The notes under the pieces were generated by a model that saw only the letters and a list, made by a program, of their open reading frames with translations, was not told where the DNA came from and did no database searches. A program made the translations under genes and the position numbers. Positions 53,915-63,603 of a stretch of 64,000 nucleotides of DNA are shown in pieces; within the stretch, counting starts at the first letter, position 1, and each line of letters begins with the position of its first letter. Origin of the DNA: G965212025 sp965237985 (GTDB lineage Bacteria; Pseudomonadota; Gammaproteobacteria; Poriferisulfidales; Oxydemutatoraceae); assembly GCA_965237985.1 (NCBI GenBank), contig OZ250161.1, positions 434,001-498,000 of the forward strand, in the 5' to 3' direction.

Positions 53915-55207
53915 AGTGAGCAACCGGCAACCTCACGGCCAAAGGGATCCGGATGCGCCAGTACCAGGACGCGGAGAGGCTTATCACTACTGACCAATAA
54001 CGACTCTCTGTCACGATGATGACCGGGCAGAAGGTCGTCGTGAAACCGACTGACAGACAGCCTCTCAATCTGAGTGAGCTGCCCAAACGAGATCCTGGCG
54101 CGGCGCAAAAGCGCCTGGTAAACCACTGGCCACCCCTTGGGAGGACATATGGGTCCGAAAGCCCGCAAATCAGTGAGCAACCGGCAACCCCACGGCCAAA
54201 GGGATCCGGATGCGCCAGTACCAGGACGCGGAGAGGCTTATCACTACTGACCAATAACGACTCTCTGTCACGATGATGACCGGGCAGAAGGTCGTCGTGA
54301 AACCGACTGACAGACAGCCCCTCAATCTGAGTGAGCTGCCCAACGAGATCCTGGCGCGGCACAAAAGTGCCTGGAAACCACTGGCCACCCCTTGGGAGGA
54401 CATATGGGCCCGAAAGTCCGCAGCAAATCAGTGAGCAACCGGCAACCTCACGGCTAGAGGGATTCGGATGCGCCAGTGCCAGGACGCGGAGGGGCTTATC
54501 ACCACTGACCAAGAACGACTTTCTGTCACGGTGATGACCGGGCAGAAGGTCGTCGTGAAACCGACTGACAGACAGCCTCTCAATCTGAGTGAGCTGCCCA
54601 ACGAGATCCTGGCGCGGCACAAAAGTGCCTGGAAACCACTGGCCACCCCTTGGGAGGACATATGGGCCCGAAAGTCCGCAAATCAGTGAGCAACCGGTAA
54701 CCTCACGGCTAGAGGGATCCGGATGCGCCAGTACCAGGACGCGGAGAGGCTTATCACTACTGACCAATAACGACTCTCTGTCACGATGATGACCGGGCAG
54801 AAGGTCGTCGTGAAACCGACTGACAGACAGCCTCTCAATCTGAGTGAGCTGCCCAAACGAGATCCTGGCGCGGCACAAAAGTGCCTGGAAACCACTGGCC
54901 ACCCCTTGGGAGGACATATGGGCCCGAAAGTCCGCAGCAAATCAGTGAGCAACCGGCAACCTCACGGCCAGAGGGATTCGGATGCGCCAGTGCCAGGACG
55001 CGGAGGGGCTTATCACCACTGACCACGCGGAGGGGCTTATCACCAGAACGACTTTCTGTCACGGTGATGACCGGGCAGAAGGTCGTCGTGAAACCGGTTG
55101 ACAGACAGCCCCTCAATCTGAGTGAGCTGCCCAACGAGATCCTGGCGCGGCGCAAAAGTGCCTGGAAACCACTGGCCACCCCTTGGGAGGCCACATGGGA
55201 CCGAAAG
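53915..55207. repeat. Tandem array of a 257-bp unit, five copies
   Basis: The landmark AGTGAGCAACCGG recurs at 53915, 54172, 54430, 54685 and 54944, giving units of 257, 258, 255, 259 and about 264 bases. The last has an internal duplication (GCGGAGGGGCTTATCACC) near 55026. Units are highly similar. Each contains a plus-strand segment readable as MTGQKVVVKPTDRQPLNLSE, but the frame changes between units. The minus strand is open over about 1 kb, likely by chance. A truncated first unit occurs at 49793-49853. Confidence 0.92.
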
Positions 55208-55376
55208 TCCTCTTGCCTGGCGCTTCCTGAAAATTGTTCGCTGCCGCATCAATGCGACTTTGGCACCGGCTGACTGTGCCTGTCAGGCATGACCCGGACT
55301 TCTGAAAAACCAGAATCTGGAATTTGTTCAAGCGATACAGGATTTCCAGGTGCGGCTGTTCTTCGCAGGTGCAGAT

Positions 55377-55946
55377 TTACGATTTAGTGCGCGATACGTA
55401 CTCTCCCGTGCGCGTATCGATACGGATTTTTTCACCTTCGGAAACAAACAACGGAACTTTGACCACAACCCCGGTTTCAAGCTCAGCCGGCTTGGTTCCC
55501 CCGGCAGCAGTGTCGCCTTTTGCTCCTGGCACAGTACGTACCACTTCCAGTTCCACAAAATTCGGCGGTGTAACGACCACCAATACACCATCATGTAAAA
55601 GAGCGGAACAGACATCGCTTTCCCGAATCCATTCGCGACTCCGCGACATCACTTTCTGACCCGCACTATATTGCTCAAAATTGGAATTGTCCATGAAATG
55701 CCAGTGGTTGCCGTCCGAATACAGATATTGCAACTGTAGTGCCACAACGTCCGCCGCAGGAATGGTTTCTCTGGATTTGAAGGTTCGCTCAAACACACGA
55801 CCATCCAAAAGGTTTTTCAATCGTACGCGCAGAAATGCCTGTCCTTTCCCAGGCTTGACAAATTCGCTTGCGATCATTTCGCAGGGTTCGCCGTTCAACA
55901 AAACTTTCAGCCCGTTTCTGAATTCACTTGTGCTGTACGTCGTCAA
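55377..55946 (-). CDS. efp: Translation elongation factor P
   Basis: Relieves ribosome stalling at polyproline. The 189 residues match E. coli EF-P: SEFRNGLKVLLNGEP, ASEFVKPGKGQAFLRV with Lys34 at the modification tip, FKSRETIPAADV, YLYSDGNHWHFMD, VTPPNFVELEV, and GAVVKVPLF-type third domain with GEYVSRTKS end. Lys34 fits the beta-lysylation type (EpmA/EpmB), although neither gene is in the window. It is flanked on both sides by the expanded repeat and large-gene region. The PP-rich linkers nearby could be its clients. Confidence 0.98.
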   Translation of the reverse strand: MTTYSTSEFRNGLKVLLNGEPCEMIASEFVKPGKGQAFLRVRLKNLLDGRVFERTFKSRETIPAADVVALQLQYLYSDGNHWHFMDNSNFEQYSAGQKVMSRSREWIRESDVCSALLHDGVLVVVTPPNFVELEVVRTVPGAKGDTAAGGTKPAELETGVVVKVPLFVSEGEKIRIDTRTGEYVSRTKS

Positions 55947-56508
55947 TGTGTTTTACCTCTGGCGAACAAATTTCAGGCTGATGCCTGCTTATACCCGCCT
56001 TTTAGCTCCCGTGAAACACAAGCCGCAGCGTGTTTCCAGATACCGGAATGCTTTCCTTGACGAGAGAGTAATCATGGAAAAATATCACAGGATTTTCCAG
56101 CGCAGACCACCGACGTCAAGTTCCAAATGACAATATTCCGACAATCAGGCAGCGAACATTATGTCAAAAAGAAGCCCTTCATTACGAGGTGACCGTCCAA
56201 ATTTGGACAGTGCCTAATTGTATATGTCAGACCCGGCCCGCAAAACCAGCGACAAACGACGGCCAACCGAAATCTGCTCAGGAAAAGCCGGCATCAGGAG
56301 GACAGGGATTTGCAGACTTTTCCAGGCGCTGGCAAGCTGCCGCCAAAAACCAGATCTTCCGAACAGGCAACACCGTGGCCTCTATTTCAAGTATTTACTG
56401 AGTTTGCCTGTCTACTGTCGTCCTCCAGGAATCTTCTTTGTTCATAAAGCGGCGAAAAGCCATGAAAGTCAGCAGTTTTGCTGTCTGCCGGACAAGGAGG
56501 CAACTGTT
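55947..56508. other. Spacer between efp and the third large gene
   Basis: About 560 bases upstream of efp. Short frames on both strands have no recognisable similarity. epmB, which often lies here divergently, is absent. I see no clear repeat or terminator. Confidence 0.5.
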
Positions 56509-59500
56509 TCAACGCTTATCCGCCTGAGCCACCAGAGTTTTTCCCAATATATCACGGAGAGTAACGCGTCCCTTTAACAGAAACCCCAGATCCCGGTCAA
56601 TCCATTGGTCGTCTTTGTCGTCCATGCCCACTTTCATCTCTGTACGCCACTGTTTGCGGATATTGTTTGCGCTGGAAGTACGCAACCCTCTATAAGCTTT
56701 TTGATTGTCCACGAAGGGATTGTCTGTGACGGAATAAGCAAAAAAGCTACCTGGCCCCATGGCCAGGACGCCGTCACTTCCATCTCGCGCTAACTTTTTG
56801 TAATTGATCACAATCTCTCGGAGTGCGGTCGAGCAACTTTGGTCTGGGAAAGGGGAAGCAAGCTCCTCTTTGTAAATATCCCTTTTGCTGGACCCATCCA
56901 TGGCTCCCAGTTGATGTTGATAATTCCACCAGCTCAATGCCGTGATCTTTTTGAAAAGCTGTTCGTGCAAAGCCTGCTTCGTCACTTTCCTACCTTCCGC
57001 AGCCGCCTGTGCACCCCAGTGTTTCATCACCTTTTCAATATATGTTTCACTACCGGCAAGTTGCAAAACGTCAAAGTCTTGCAGCACTTTCTCGTTTACC
57101 AAGTGTTCGCGAAGCCCCCCCTCAACCCGAACCGCCACCTGTGAAAGAGTCTGCAGATAGTTTAACGCTTCCTTCCCTCCGTCGGCACCTTTCCCTATTC
57201 CCATAACAGAGAGGGCCGCCGCCACTTGGGTATCATTTTCTCTGGCAAGTTCTGCCAACGGTTCTCGGGTACGCACAAAAGCCAAGTCAGTGATTTTCCC
57301 CAGGTAAAGTTCATCATCTGCGCCATCTGCACGACCAACATCATTTAATATCTGCCTGGTCACTTCTTTTTCGAGGATCCGACGAAAAACAACCGAAAGA
57401 TCTTCTATTTTATTTTCCATTCCCAGTGCTTTCTCTGCCATAGCCATTTTGTAAGGCACCAGGCTTATCACTTTCTCATGGAGGTTTTTTACGTAGCCCA
57501 GCTGCCGGTCTCTGCTAAGACCACTCAAGGGACTTTGCCCAATTTCTTGAGTAATGGGAATAAAAAATTCTGCCCCAAAATCACCAAAAGTCCCAACGTC
57601 TGTTATTGCATATGGTCCCCCGACATCGTACAAAGACAGCCCACCCACTTCATCTGCGATTTCTGTGAACAAATCACCTGCCTGAAAAAGGCAATCCAGC
57701 TCATAACTTTTACTTTTCCTGTCTACTCCACTCATTCTTTCAACCAGAATGCCCCGGTACAGATTATTAAAGGAATCACTGTAGTGATGCGACTCTTCCC
57801 GCCCTGCATAATCCAGAAAGTTGTATATCGCCAAATTGTCTTCGCCCACTTTTTTCCGCCCTATGGCCGAACATTCCATCCATGTCTGCCGCAATGCCGC
57901 ATCCACCATCGTGGACGAGGGAACTTCCTCCATAAGCGCTCGGTTTTTCCGGGGGGCTGAATAGTTTTTCCATGACTGATCACACAAATGTTTGAACACC
58001 TTCATTTCCAACTCATCCTCGTCCACCGCTTTGCCATGGCCGGCACCTGCCGTTGCGTAAAACTGCATGGTTTCCTCAACGGCTTTTGCAAAGTTTTCCC
58101 TGTCAGGTGGGTGGCTGCTGAACCATTTGCTGGATACCGGGTCAACAGAACGTGTCTTTAAAACGACCGTATTGGCCGCCGCTGCCAACCTGCACGCCTG
58201 GTGATAGGCATCCGGGTTATTCTGCAGACCATAGCTGCTTAACAGCCGCTCTTTGATGGCTTGGTTGTTCTTTTGCTATCTGAGTTTCCGTCCCTCCAGC
58301 CCGTTCCCTGACCAACTGCGGAGAAAAAACAGCTCCGCGCATACCCGCAATTTCAACAATATCCGGCAGGCTGCCACCCTCTCTGCCGGCAAGTGCGGCG
58401 GCACACAGGTCATTTTCCAGAAATTCCCTGCTCTCGACGTATCCACGGCTCTCTTGCCGGGTTCCAGAGTGCTGCAGTTTTGCAATCTCGGCCAGATAAT
58501 TCCCCTTATGTGTTTCAAGACATTCGGCAGCATAAAGATTCCTGTCTGCAATGCTGTTGAACCTGGGAAGGTTCCCGGTTTTCTCCAGTACCGGTTCCAA
58601 AAAGCCACGATAAAAGTCTTCAGCATTTCCTGCAACCAGGTCAAAGCGCAATGCCTGTTCACCAAGTTCTCCCGGGAGATTATTCCTGTACCGCTTCCCG
58701 GGCGGGTGGTCGATGCAGGCGTCTGCAGGTCTTCCAATCCGGGTGCCTCTGGGTCACGTCATACACGTTGTTCTGCAATTGCATCTCCTGATCTGTATAA
58801 CCCGTGGCTTCGCCGTAAGAAGGCGCGTCGGTTGAGCTGGCACGTCCAAACGGGGAAGCTGCCAATCCGAAAGTCCCCCGGTGTCTCTCTGGGGGCAGCG
58901 GAAGGACGGGTGTCGTGCACGAAATCGTCGCTTCTCTCCGCTAAAAATCCATCGTAATCAGGAGGGGGCAGGACATCGCAGGCAGGCTCTTCCGTTGGTC
59001 TGCCGTTTGGATGTTCCACATCTCTACAACTCGCAATATCCCGGTATGGTGGAATTTCGAAGGGGGTCTCCTCTGGATTCGAGGGGGCTTCCGCAAGGTT
59101 TGCCTCCCGGGGATGCTCAATCGCGTCATCGTACCCCGGTGGCAGGACGACATTCCCTTGGGCGCGTGCCATATCATGGTCAATGGCCACAAAAAGCTCC
59201 TCTATTGCCTTGTTGTAGTAAGAAGCTCTCAAGGACAATCCGTGGCTGATCTTGAAGTCCAGTTCACGCAGGTATTTTTCTTTCAATTTGGGCTTTGTGA
59301 CATTCAAAGCACTGATCTGTCCACGAAGACTCGTTAACGCCGCCGCTTTTTGATCGCCCTCATGAAAGCACTTCAAATGTACCAGGCCAAAAAATCTGTC
59401 TTTCATAAAGGCAACAGCGTGACCGAAAAAGCCAGACCGGTTCCCCGCGTACATTGCGGCCCCCGCATCGGCACGTTTTAATTCCAGAGTGCTGGAATTA

Positions 59501-59580
59501 AAACGCTGTTGTCGGGCAACGTCATGCACCTCAGCCACGCTACGCCCGACAAAACCAACACGATTCAAAGCAGTCTTCAT
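56509..59580 (-). pseudogene. Third copy of the large-gene family, frameshifted (copy C)
   Basis: A diverged homologue of copies A and B along its whole length, read in pieces. From ATG 59580 the first frame runs to about 58860 (VGFVGRSVAEVHDVARQQRF, then linker with PPGY and PPDY). It continues in another frame (SSTDAPSYGEATGYTD to RRLHRPPARE), then a third (FDLVAGNAEDFYRGF to about 58270), then returns to the first (NQAIKERLLSSYGL) to the end (NNIRKQWRTEM). That is three frame changes, net zero. It is either a young pseudogene or a set of sequencing errors. Confidence 0.8.
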
Positions 59581-59701
59581 TTATCGCTTTTCTTTCAATC
59601 GGTCCCGGGAAATGACACAATCCCGTAACCGGGATCCCGGACCCAGAACTGTGGCAGGGACCTGATTCTCCCCCCACAACTCCGGACGAGGGCTCATTTC
59701 T

Positions 59702-59878
59702 TCACACCATTTTTTCGGATAATCCAGACACCAGAGTAGCCGGGCCTGGTTGTTCATAAGCTTTCTGACGATTCGTTCTTCTTCCTTCCGACACGCTGAA
59801 ACACTGCCGCTCAACAAACTCCTGCGCTTCAAATTCTTCGCGTCCCACAAAACCTGTGCGACCTAAAGCAATACACAT
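59702..59878 (-). pseudogene. N-terminal stub of a fourth family member (copy D)
   Basis: From ATG 59878, with GAGGTAGCTGGA upstream, the frame reads CIALGRTGFVGREEFEAQEF and then VERQCFSVSEGRR, matching the first 35 residues of copies A to C (GFVGR, then Glu, then QQRF-like). After that the match stops, and the frame ends at 59702. An overlapping minus-strand frame (59850-59581, 89 codons) may be the frameshifted rest; its TAA abuts the copy C start codon. Confidence 0.6.
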
Positions 59879-59902
59879 TCCAGCTACCTCCGTGTGTTGC
59901 AA

Positions 59903-60176
59903 CGGTCTGGCACACCCTTGGTCATTCTATCACTGAAGCGAGTCCTGTTCCAGAAATACGGCAAAAGCGGCAGGATGTCGATACAGGGAAATGCCAGTTG
60001 TTCCTGCCATTTTTTGATTCGCTGACGCCTTTGTTCCCTGACAAATCCAGCGAAAGTCGACGCGTCCGACGAGTGCAAAATCAACAGGGATGCGACGGCG
60101 CCGAGAGGCAGGAGGACTGGTGATTGCCCGCCTTTTCCTCGGTCAGCCGTGAGGCGCGGGAACAGTCAGACCGGCC
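59903..60176. other. Spacer between copy D stub and parC
   Basis: About 270 bases. On the minus strand it lies between the parC stop and the start of the copy D stub. No gene motif is recognised. It probably holds promoter signals for the D-C block, but I cannot assign a good one. Confidence 0.4.
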
Positions 60177-62591
60177 CTACTTTTTTTCTCCCTTGATTCC
60201 AGGCGGCAATGTTTTTATCGACAGACTCTCGGCGTTATTGCCAAGAAAACTTCGCCATGACTTGGACAGGGAGTACCCACGAGACCCACGGCTCGTCTTG
60301 TGACCGGCAGCAATTTCAGAGAAAGACAGGCGCCGCCTGCGAGTGGCGGAAGCCACTTCAATTTTCGCACCCGGAAACACTACTGTGGTCAGCAATAAGC
60401 TCTCTTCTCCCGCTAACCTTTCATTTCCGGGAAACTTCATGAACCTGACTCCCCTGCCGCCGTGATGCAATGGGAATTCGTTGACCGCAACTGCGACCAA
60501 GCGCCCGACGTTGCTGATCCCCACCACCAAATTTCCAGCCTCCTCAGCCTGTCCTGATAAAGCCAGGACTATGGGAAGCAAGGCCTTTTCTCTTTCTGCG
60601 ATTCTTAAAATCTGTCGCCCTGCCCTCCTGGCAAGCAATGACTTGGCTGTGGTTCTCAACATCTGTCCACTGCTGCTTGCCCACAGAATCTGGTCATCTT
60701 CATGGAGCAGCAACACTGCCGTGAATTGTCGGCTCTTTTCCAGCTTCAGCCTGGCACTGAGAGGTACATTTTTACTGCGCCCTCCGTCCAGTTCGCGGAC
60801 TCCCAGACCGAAACACCAGCCGGCAACATCAAAAAACAAGGCACGGTCGCTGGTTTCTCCTTTCGCCTCAGCCAGGAAGGCATCTCCTTCAAGGTATTGC
60901 AGGCCGGCACCATCAACTTCGTTGCCTTTCAAGACCCGCACCCAACCTTTTTGTGAAAGCACGACTGTTGCGGGCTCAACTGCTGCCGGCAAGGGCGGCA
61001 GACGGCGAGTCTGAACCGCTGGAGTTTCCTGAAATTCGCTGCGGCGCGGGTGCCCAAAAGCTTTTGCATCTGCTTTCAACTCGCTTTTCAGCAGCGAAAT
61101 CAGGCGTTTTTTCGAGTTCAGGTAACGCTCGATATCTTTCTTTGTCTCCAGTAATCCGGCTCGTTCCCGGTTCAACTGATGCTCTTCAAGTTTTGCCAGC
61201 TTGCGCAAACGTAATTCAAGAATGGCTTCAATCTGCAGGCTGCTGAGACTAAACTCCAGCCGCAACTCTGCCTTGGGATCGTCTGAGTTGCGAATAATGC
61301 TGATGACTTTATCGAGATTGGCAAAAGTCAGTAGCAAACCTTCTACCTGCTCAAGGCGTTTTTCAATCTCATCAAGCCGCCAACGCAGGCGTCGGGTAAC
61401 GGTCTGTTTCCTGAATTCCAGCCATTCCGAAAGAAAGTCCCGTACAGTTTTCAAGGCCGGCCGTCCTTCGTGGTCGATGACATTAAACTTGAAACGGCAA
61501 CTTTTTTCGAGGTCTGTCGTGGCAAAAAGATGTGCCATCGCCGATTCGGCAGAAAAGCCGTGACCACCGCCCTCAATGACCAGACGAACGGGAGTATCAA
61601 TATCAGATTCATCACGCAAATCTTTGATCTGAAGTAATTTCCTATCATGGATCTGGTGCGCAATCTGATCAATGACACGGGTGGCAGAAACCTGCCACGG
61701 CAAGGCGGTTACGATGAGCCTTTTACCTTCGATCACATAGCTGGCACGCAACCGTACCGCTCCCTGGCCGCTTCTGTACATTGCCAGCAAATCCTCCCGC
61801 TTGCCTGTAACGACACCGCCACCGGGAAAGTCTGGTCCCCGGATATGTTGCAGAAGGTCTTCCAATGTCGCCCTTTTATTCTCCAAAAGGCAAATCAACG
61901 CTGCCACCACTTCGCACAGATTGTGGGGAAGAATATCTGTGGACAAACCTACAGCAATACCGGAGGCACCGTTCAACAGGAGATTGGGTAAACGGGCAGG
62001 AAGCACTTTGGGTTCCAACAGAGTGCCATCAAAATTCTGCTGGAAATCCACGGTTCCCTGCCTCAGTTCCCCGGTCAGAACTTCTGCATATTTGGAGAGC
62101 TTTGCTTCCGTGTAGCGCATGGCGGCAAAGGACTTGGGATCATCAACGGATCCCCAGTTTCCCTGCCCCACCAGAAAGGGATGGTTCATGGTGAATGGTT
62201 GCGCCATCGACACCATGGTTTCGTAACAGGAGGCATCACCGTGCGGATGAAATTTGCCAATGACGTCCCCTACTGTGCGTGCTGCTTTTTTTGGCTTGGC
62301 GGATGCCGAAAGCCCCAGTTCAGTCATCGCGTAAATGATTCTGCGTTGCACAGGCTTTAATCCGTCTCCGAAAAAAGGCAAAGCCCGATCCAGCACCACA
62401 TACATGGAATAGTCCAGATAAGCCGCTTCGACAAAATCCACCAGCGGTCTGCTGGACAAACTGTGCTCCGGGGAATTGGCCTGATTCTCACCCTCCCCTT
62501 TCCGGGTTCTCGATCGAGAACAAGATCGCGCGGGCGCGGGAACAGGCGCAGGAGAAAAACCCGTTAAGGGGCGTTGTTTTGAAGAAGCCAT
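60177..62591 (-). CDS. parC: DNA topoisomerase IV subunit A
   Basis: Breaks and rejoins DNA to decatenate sister chromosomes. The 804 residues exceed E. coli ParC (752) mainly through an N-terminal extension of about 40 Ser/Arg/Pro-rich residues. DYSMYVVLDRALPFFGDGLKPVQRR, the HPHGDASCYE quinolone region, QGNWGSVDDPKSFAAMRYTE with catalytic Tyr160, and a C-terminal beta-propeller region are present. At the E. coli Ser80 position it has Ala120, followed by Ser121. It follows the HAD gene by 78 bases, and parE lies beyond it. Confidence 0.96.
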   Translation of the reverse strand: MASSKQRPLTGFSPAPVPAPARSCSRSRTRKGEGENQANSPEHSLSSRPLVDFVEAAYLDYSMYVVLDRALPFFGDGLKPVQRRIIYAMTELGLSASAKPKKAARTVGDVIGKFHPHGDASCYETMVSMAQPFTMNHPFLVGQGNWGSVDDPKSFAAMRYTEAKLSKYAEVLTGELRQGTVDFQQNFDGTLLEPKVLPARLPNLLLNGASGIAVGLSTDILPHNLCEVVAALICLLENKRATLEDLLQHIRGPDFPGGGVVTGKREDLLAMYRSGQGAVRLRASYVIEGKRLIVTALPWQVSATRVIDQIAHQIHDRKLLQIKDLRDESDIDTPVRLVIEGGGHGFSAESAMAHLFATTDLEKSCRFKFNVIDHEGRPALKTVRDFLSEWLEFRKQTVTRRLRWRLDEIEKRLEQVEGLLLTFANLDKVISIIRNSDDPKAELRLEFSLSSLQIEAILELRLRKLAKLEEHQLNRERAGLLETKKDIERYLNSKKRLISLLKSELKADAKAFGHPRRSEFQETPAVQTRRLPPLPAAVEPATVVLSQKGWVRVLKGNEVDGAGLQYLEGDAFLAEAKGETSDRALFFDVAGWCFGLGVRELDGGRSKNVPLSARLKLEKSRQFTAVLLLHEDDQILWASSSGQMLRTTAKSLLARRAGRQILRIAEREKALLPIVLALSGQAEEAGNLVVGISNVGRLVAVAVNEFPLHHGGRGVRFMKFPGNERLAGEESLLLTTVVFPGAKIEVASATRRRRLSFSEIAAGHKTSRGSRGYSLSKSWRSFLGNNAESLSIKTLPPGIKGEKK

Positions 62592-62669
62592 AGGCAGGCT
62601 GTGGAAAACCGTGTCTCTCAGTTCAGTTGAGCGAAAACGATTTTCTGACTTCGCAGTCTGGCAACGAAC

Positions 62670-63602
62670 TCAATGTGCCGGGGCGCCTTTTCCCACCTGG
62701 TCCCGGACATTCCTGGAATGTTGTTCTTTCAATCGGTCGACCATGTCACGAACTGTCTTGGTGAGCCACCTGTATGCCGCTGAACCCTTAGAAAAATCAG
62801 CCAGGGCAAAATGGTCGCCGCGCTTTTCCTCCTGGTTCAGCTCATAGGCAGCATCGTATTGGTTCTCTTGATAGACCACCAGACCTTTGCCACCTTCGGC
62901 CTTGATCACGGAAAAAACCGGCACATCACTGGGACCGTCGGCCACATAAATCATTTGTGAAACCGGCACACGGCGTTTTTCCTTTGGTAAATAAGCATTC
63001 AAATCAATTTTTCTATTGATGTTGGAACCCTTATTGATTTCAAAAATCGCGCGCGTTTTCGTGGTGTCATCGAGGACATAACTGATACGGGACAAGACTT
63101 TTTTCCCGCATGCTTCCTTTTCTTCAAACTCGCAACCCCAAACCCCTTTGAGATGTTGCGAAATTTTGCTGCCCAAGATTATTTGCCGCAAACCACAACT
63201 CACGACATAGTGTTCCACTTGGCATTGTAAATTCCTGCCGGAGCCTTCTTTCGCTGTTTTCTCCAACAGCTGGAAAACGTCCGGAATGCCCTTGAAAAAC
63301 CCCAGACTGGTACCAAGTTTTCTCAACAGCTCGTTGTTCAGTCCTGCAAATTTTCCTGCATGTGTGTAATCCAGAATATGGTTCAGGTAATTGACGCTGG
63401 TGGAAAAAAGCGGAGCCATGGTCCCATCCAGCGACTGTCTCCGGGCAAATTCCTCGTTTTTTCGTTGCACTTCCTGCCAAAATACCTCACCGTCTACACC
63501 GAAGTGCTCAAACAGAGGCCATTGCATATTTTCCGGAATCAGGGTCTTGTCGAAGTCCCACAGTACGGCAATCACGTTGTCATCAAACAGTTTACTCGCC
63601 AT
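62670..63602 (-). CDS. HAD-superfamily hydrolase between parE and parC
   Basis: A 310-residue protein with the HAD motif I nucleophile region VLWDFDKTLIP near the start, and motif IV-like VADGPSDVPVFSVI near residue 222. A Lys-rich segment (KEEK-type, about 205) lies between. It resembles the phosphatase-like HAD proteins annotated as haloacid dehalogenase family in several bacteria; the substrate is unknown. ATG 63602 is one base after the parE stop (TGA-A-ATG), so it is translationally coupled to parE; a longer frame upstream is shadowing parE and is rejected. Confidence 0.85.
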   Translation of the reverse strand: MASKLFDDNVIAVLWDFDKTLIPENMQWPLFEHFGVDGEVFWQEVQRKNEEFARRQSLDGTMAPLFSTSVNYLNHILDYTHAGKFAGLNNELLRKLGTSLGFFKGIPDVFQLLEKTAKEGSGRNLQCQVEHYVVSCGLRQIILGSKISQHLKGVWGCEFEEKEACGKKVLSRISYVLDDTTKTRAIFEINKGSNINRKIDLNAYLPKEKRRVPVSQMIYVADGPSDVPVFSVIKAEGGKGLVVYQENQYDAAYELNQEEKRGDHFALADFSKGSAAYRWLTKTVRDMVDRLKEQHSRNVRDQVGKGAPAH

Positions 63603-63603
63603 T

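Noticed and set aside
53913..54917. Open minus-strand frame of 334 codons through the 257-bp repeats
   Set aside because: The unit is nearly the same throughout and unit lengths vary in phase, so the frame changes between units. It has no family resemblance and no good start, and is best explained as a by-product of the repeats.
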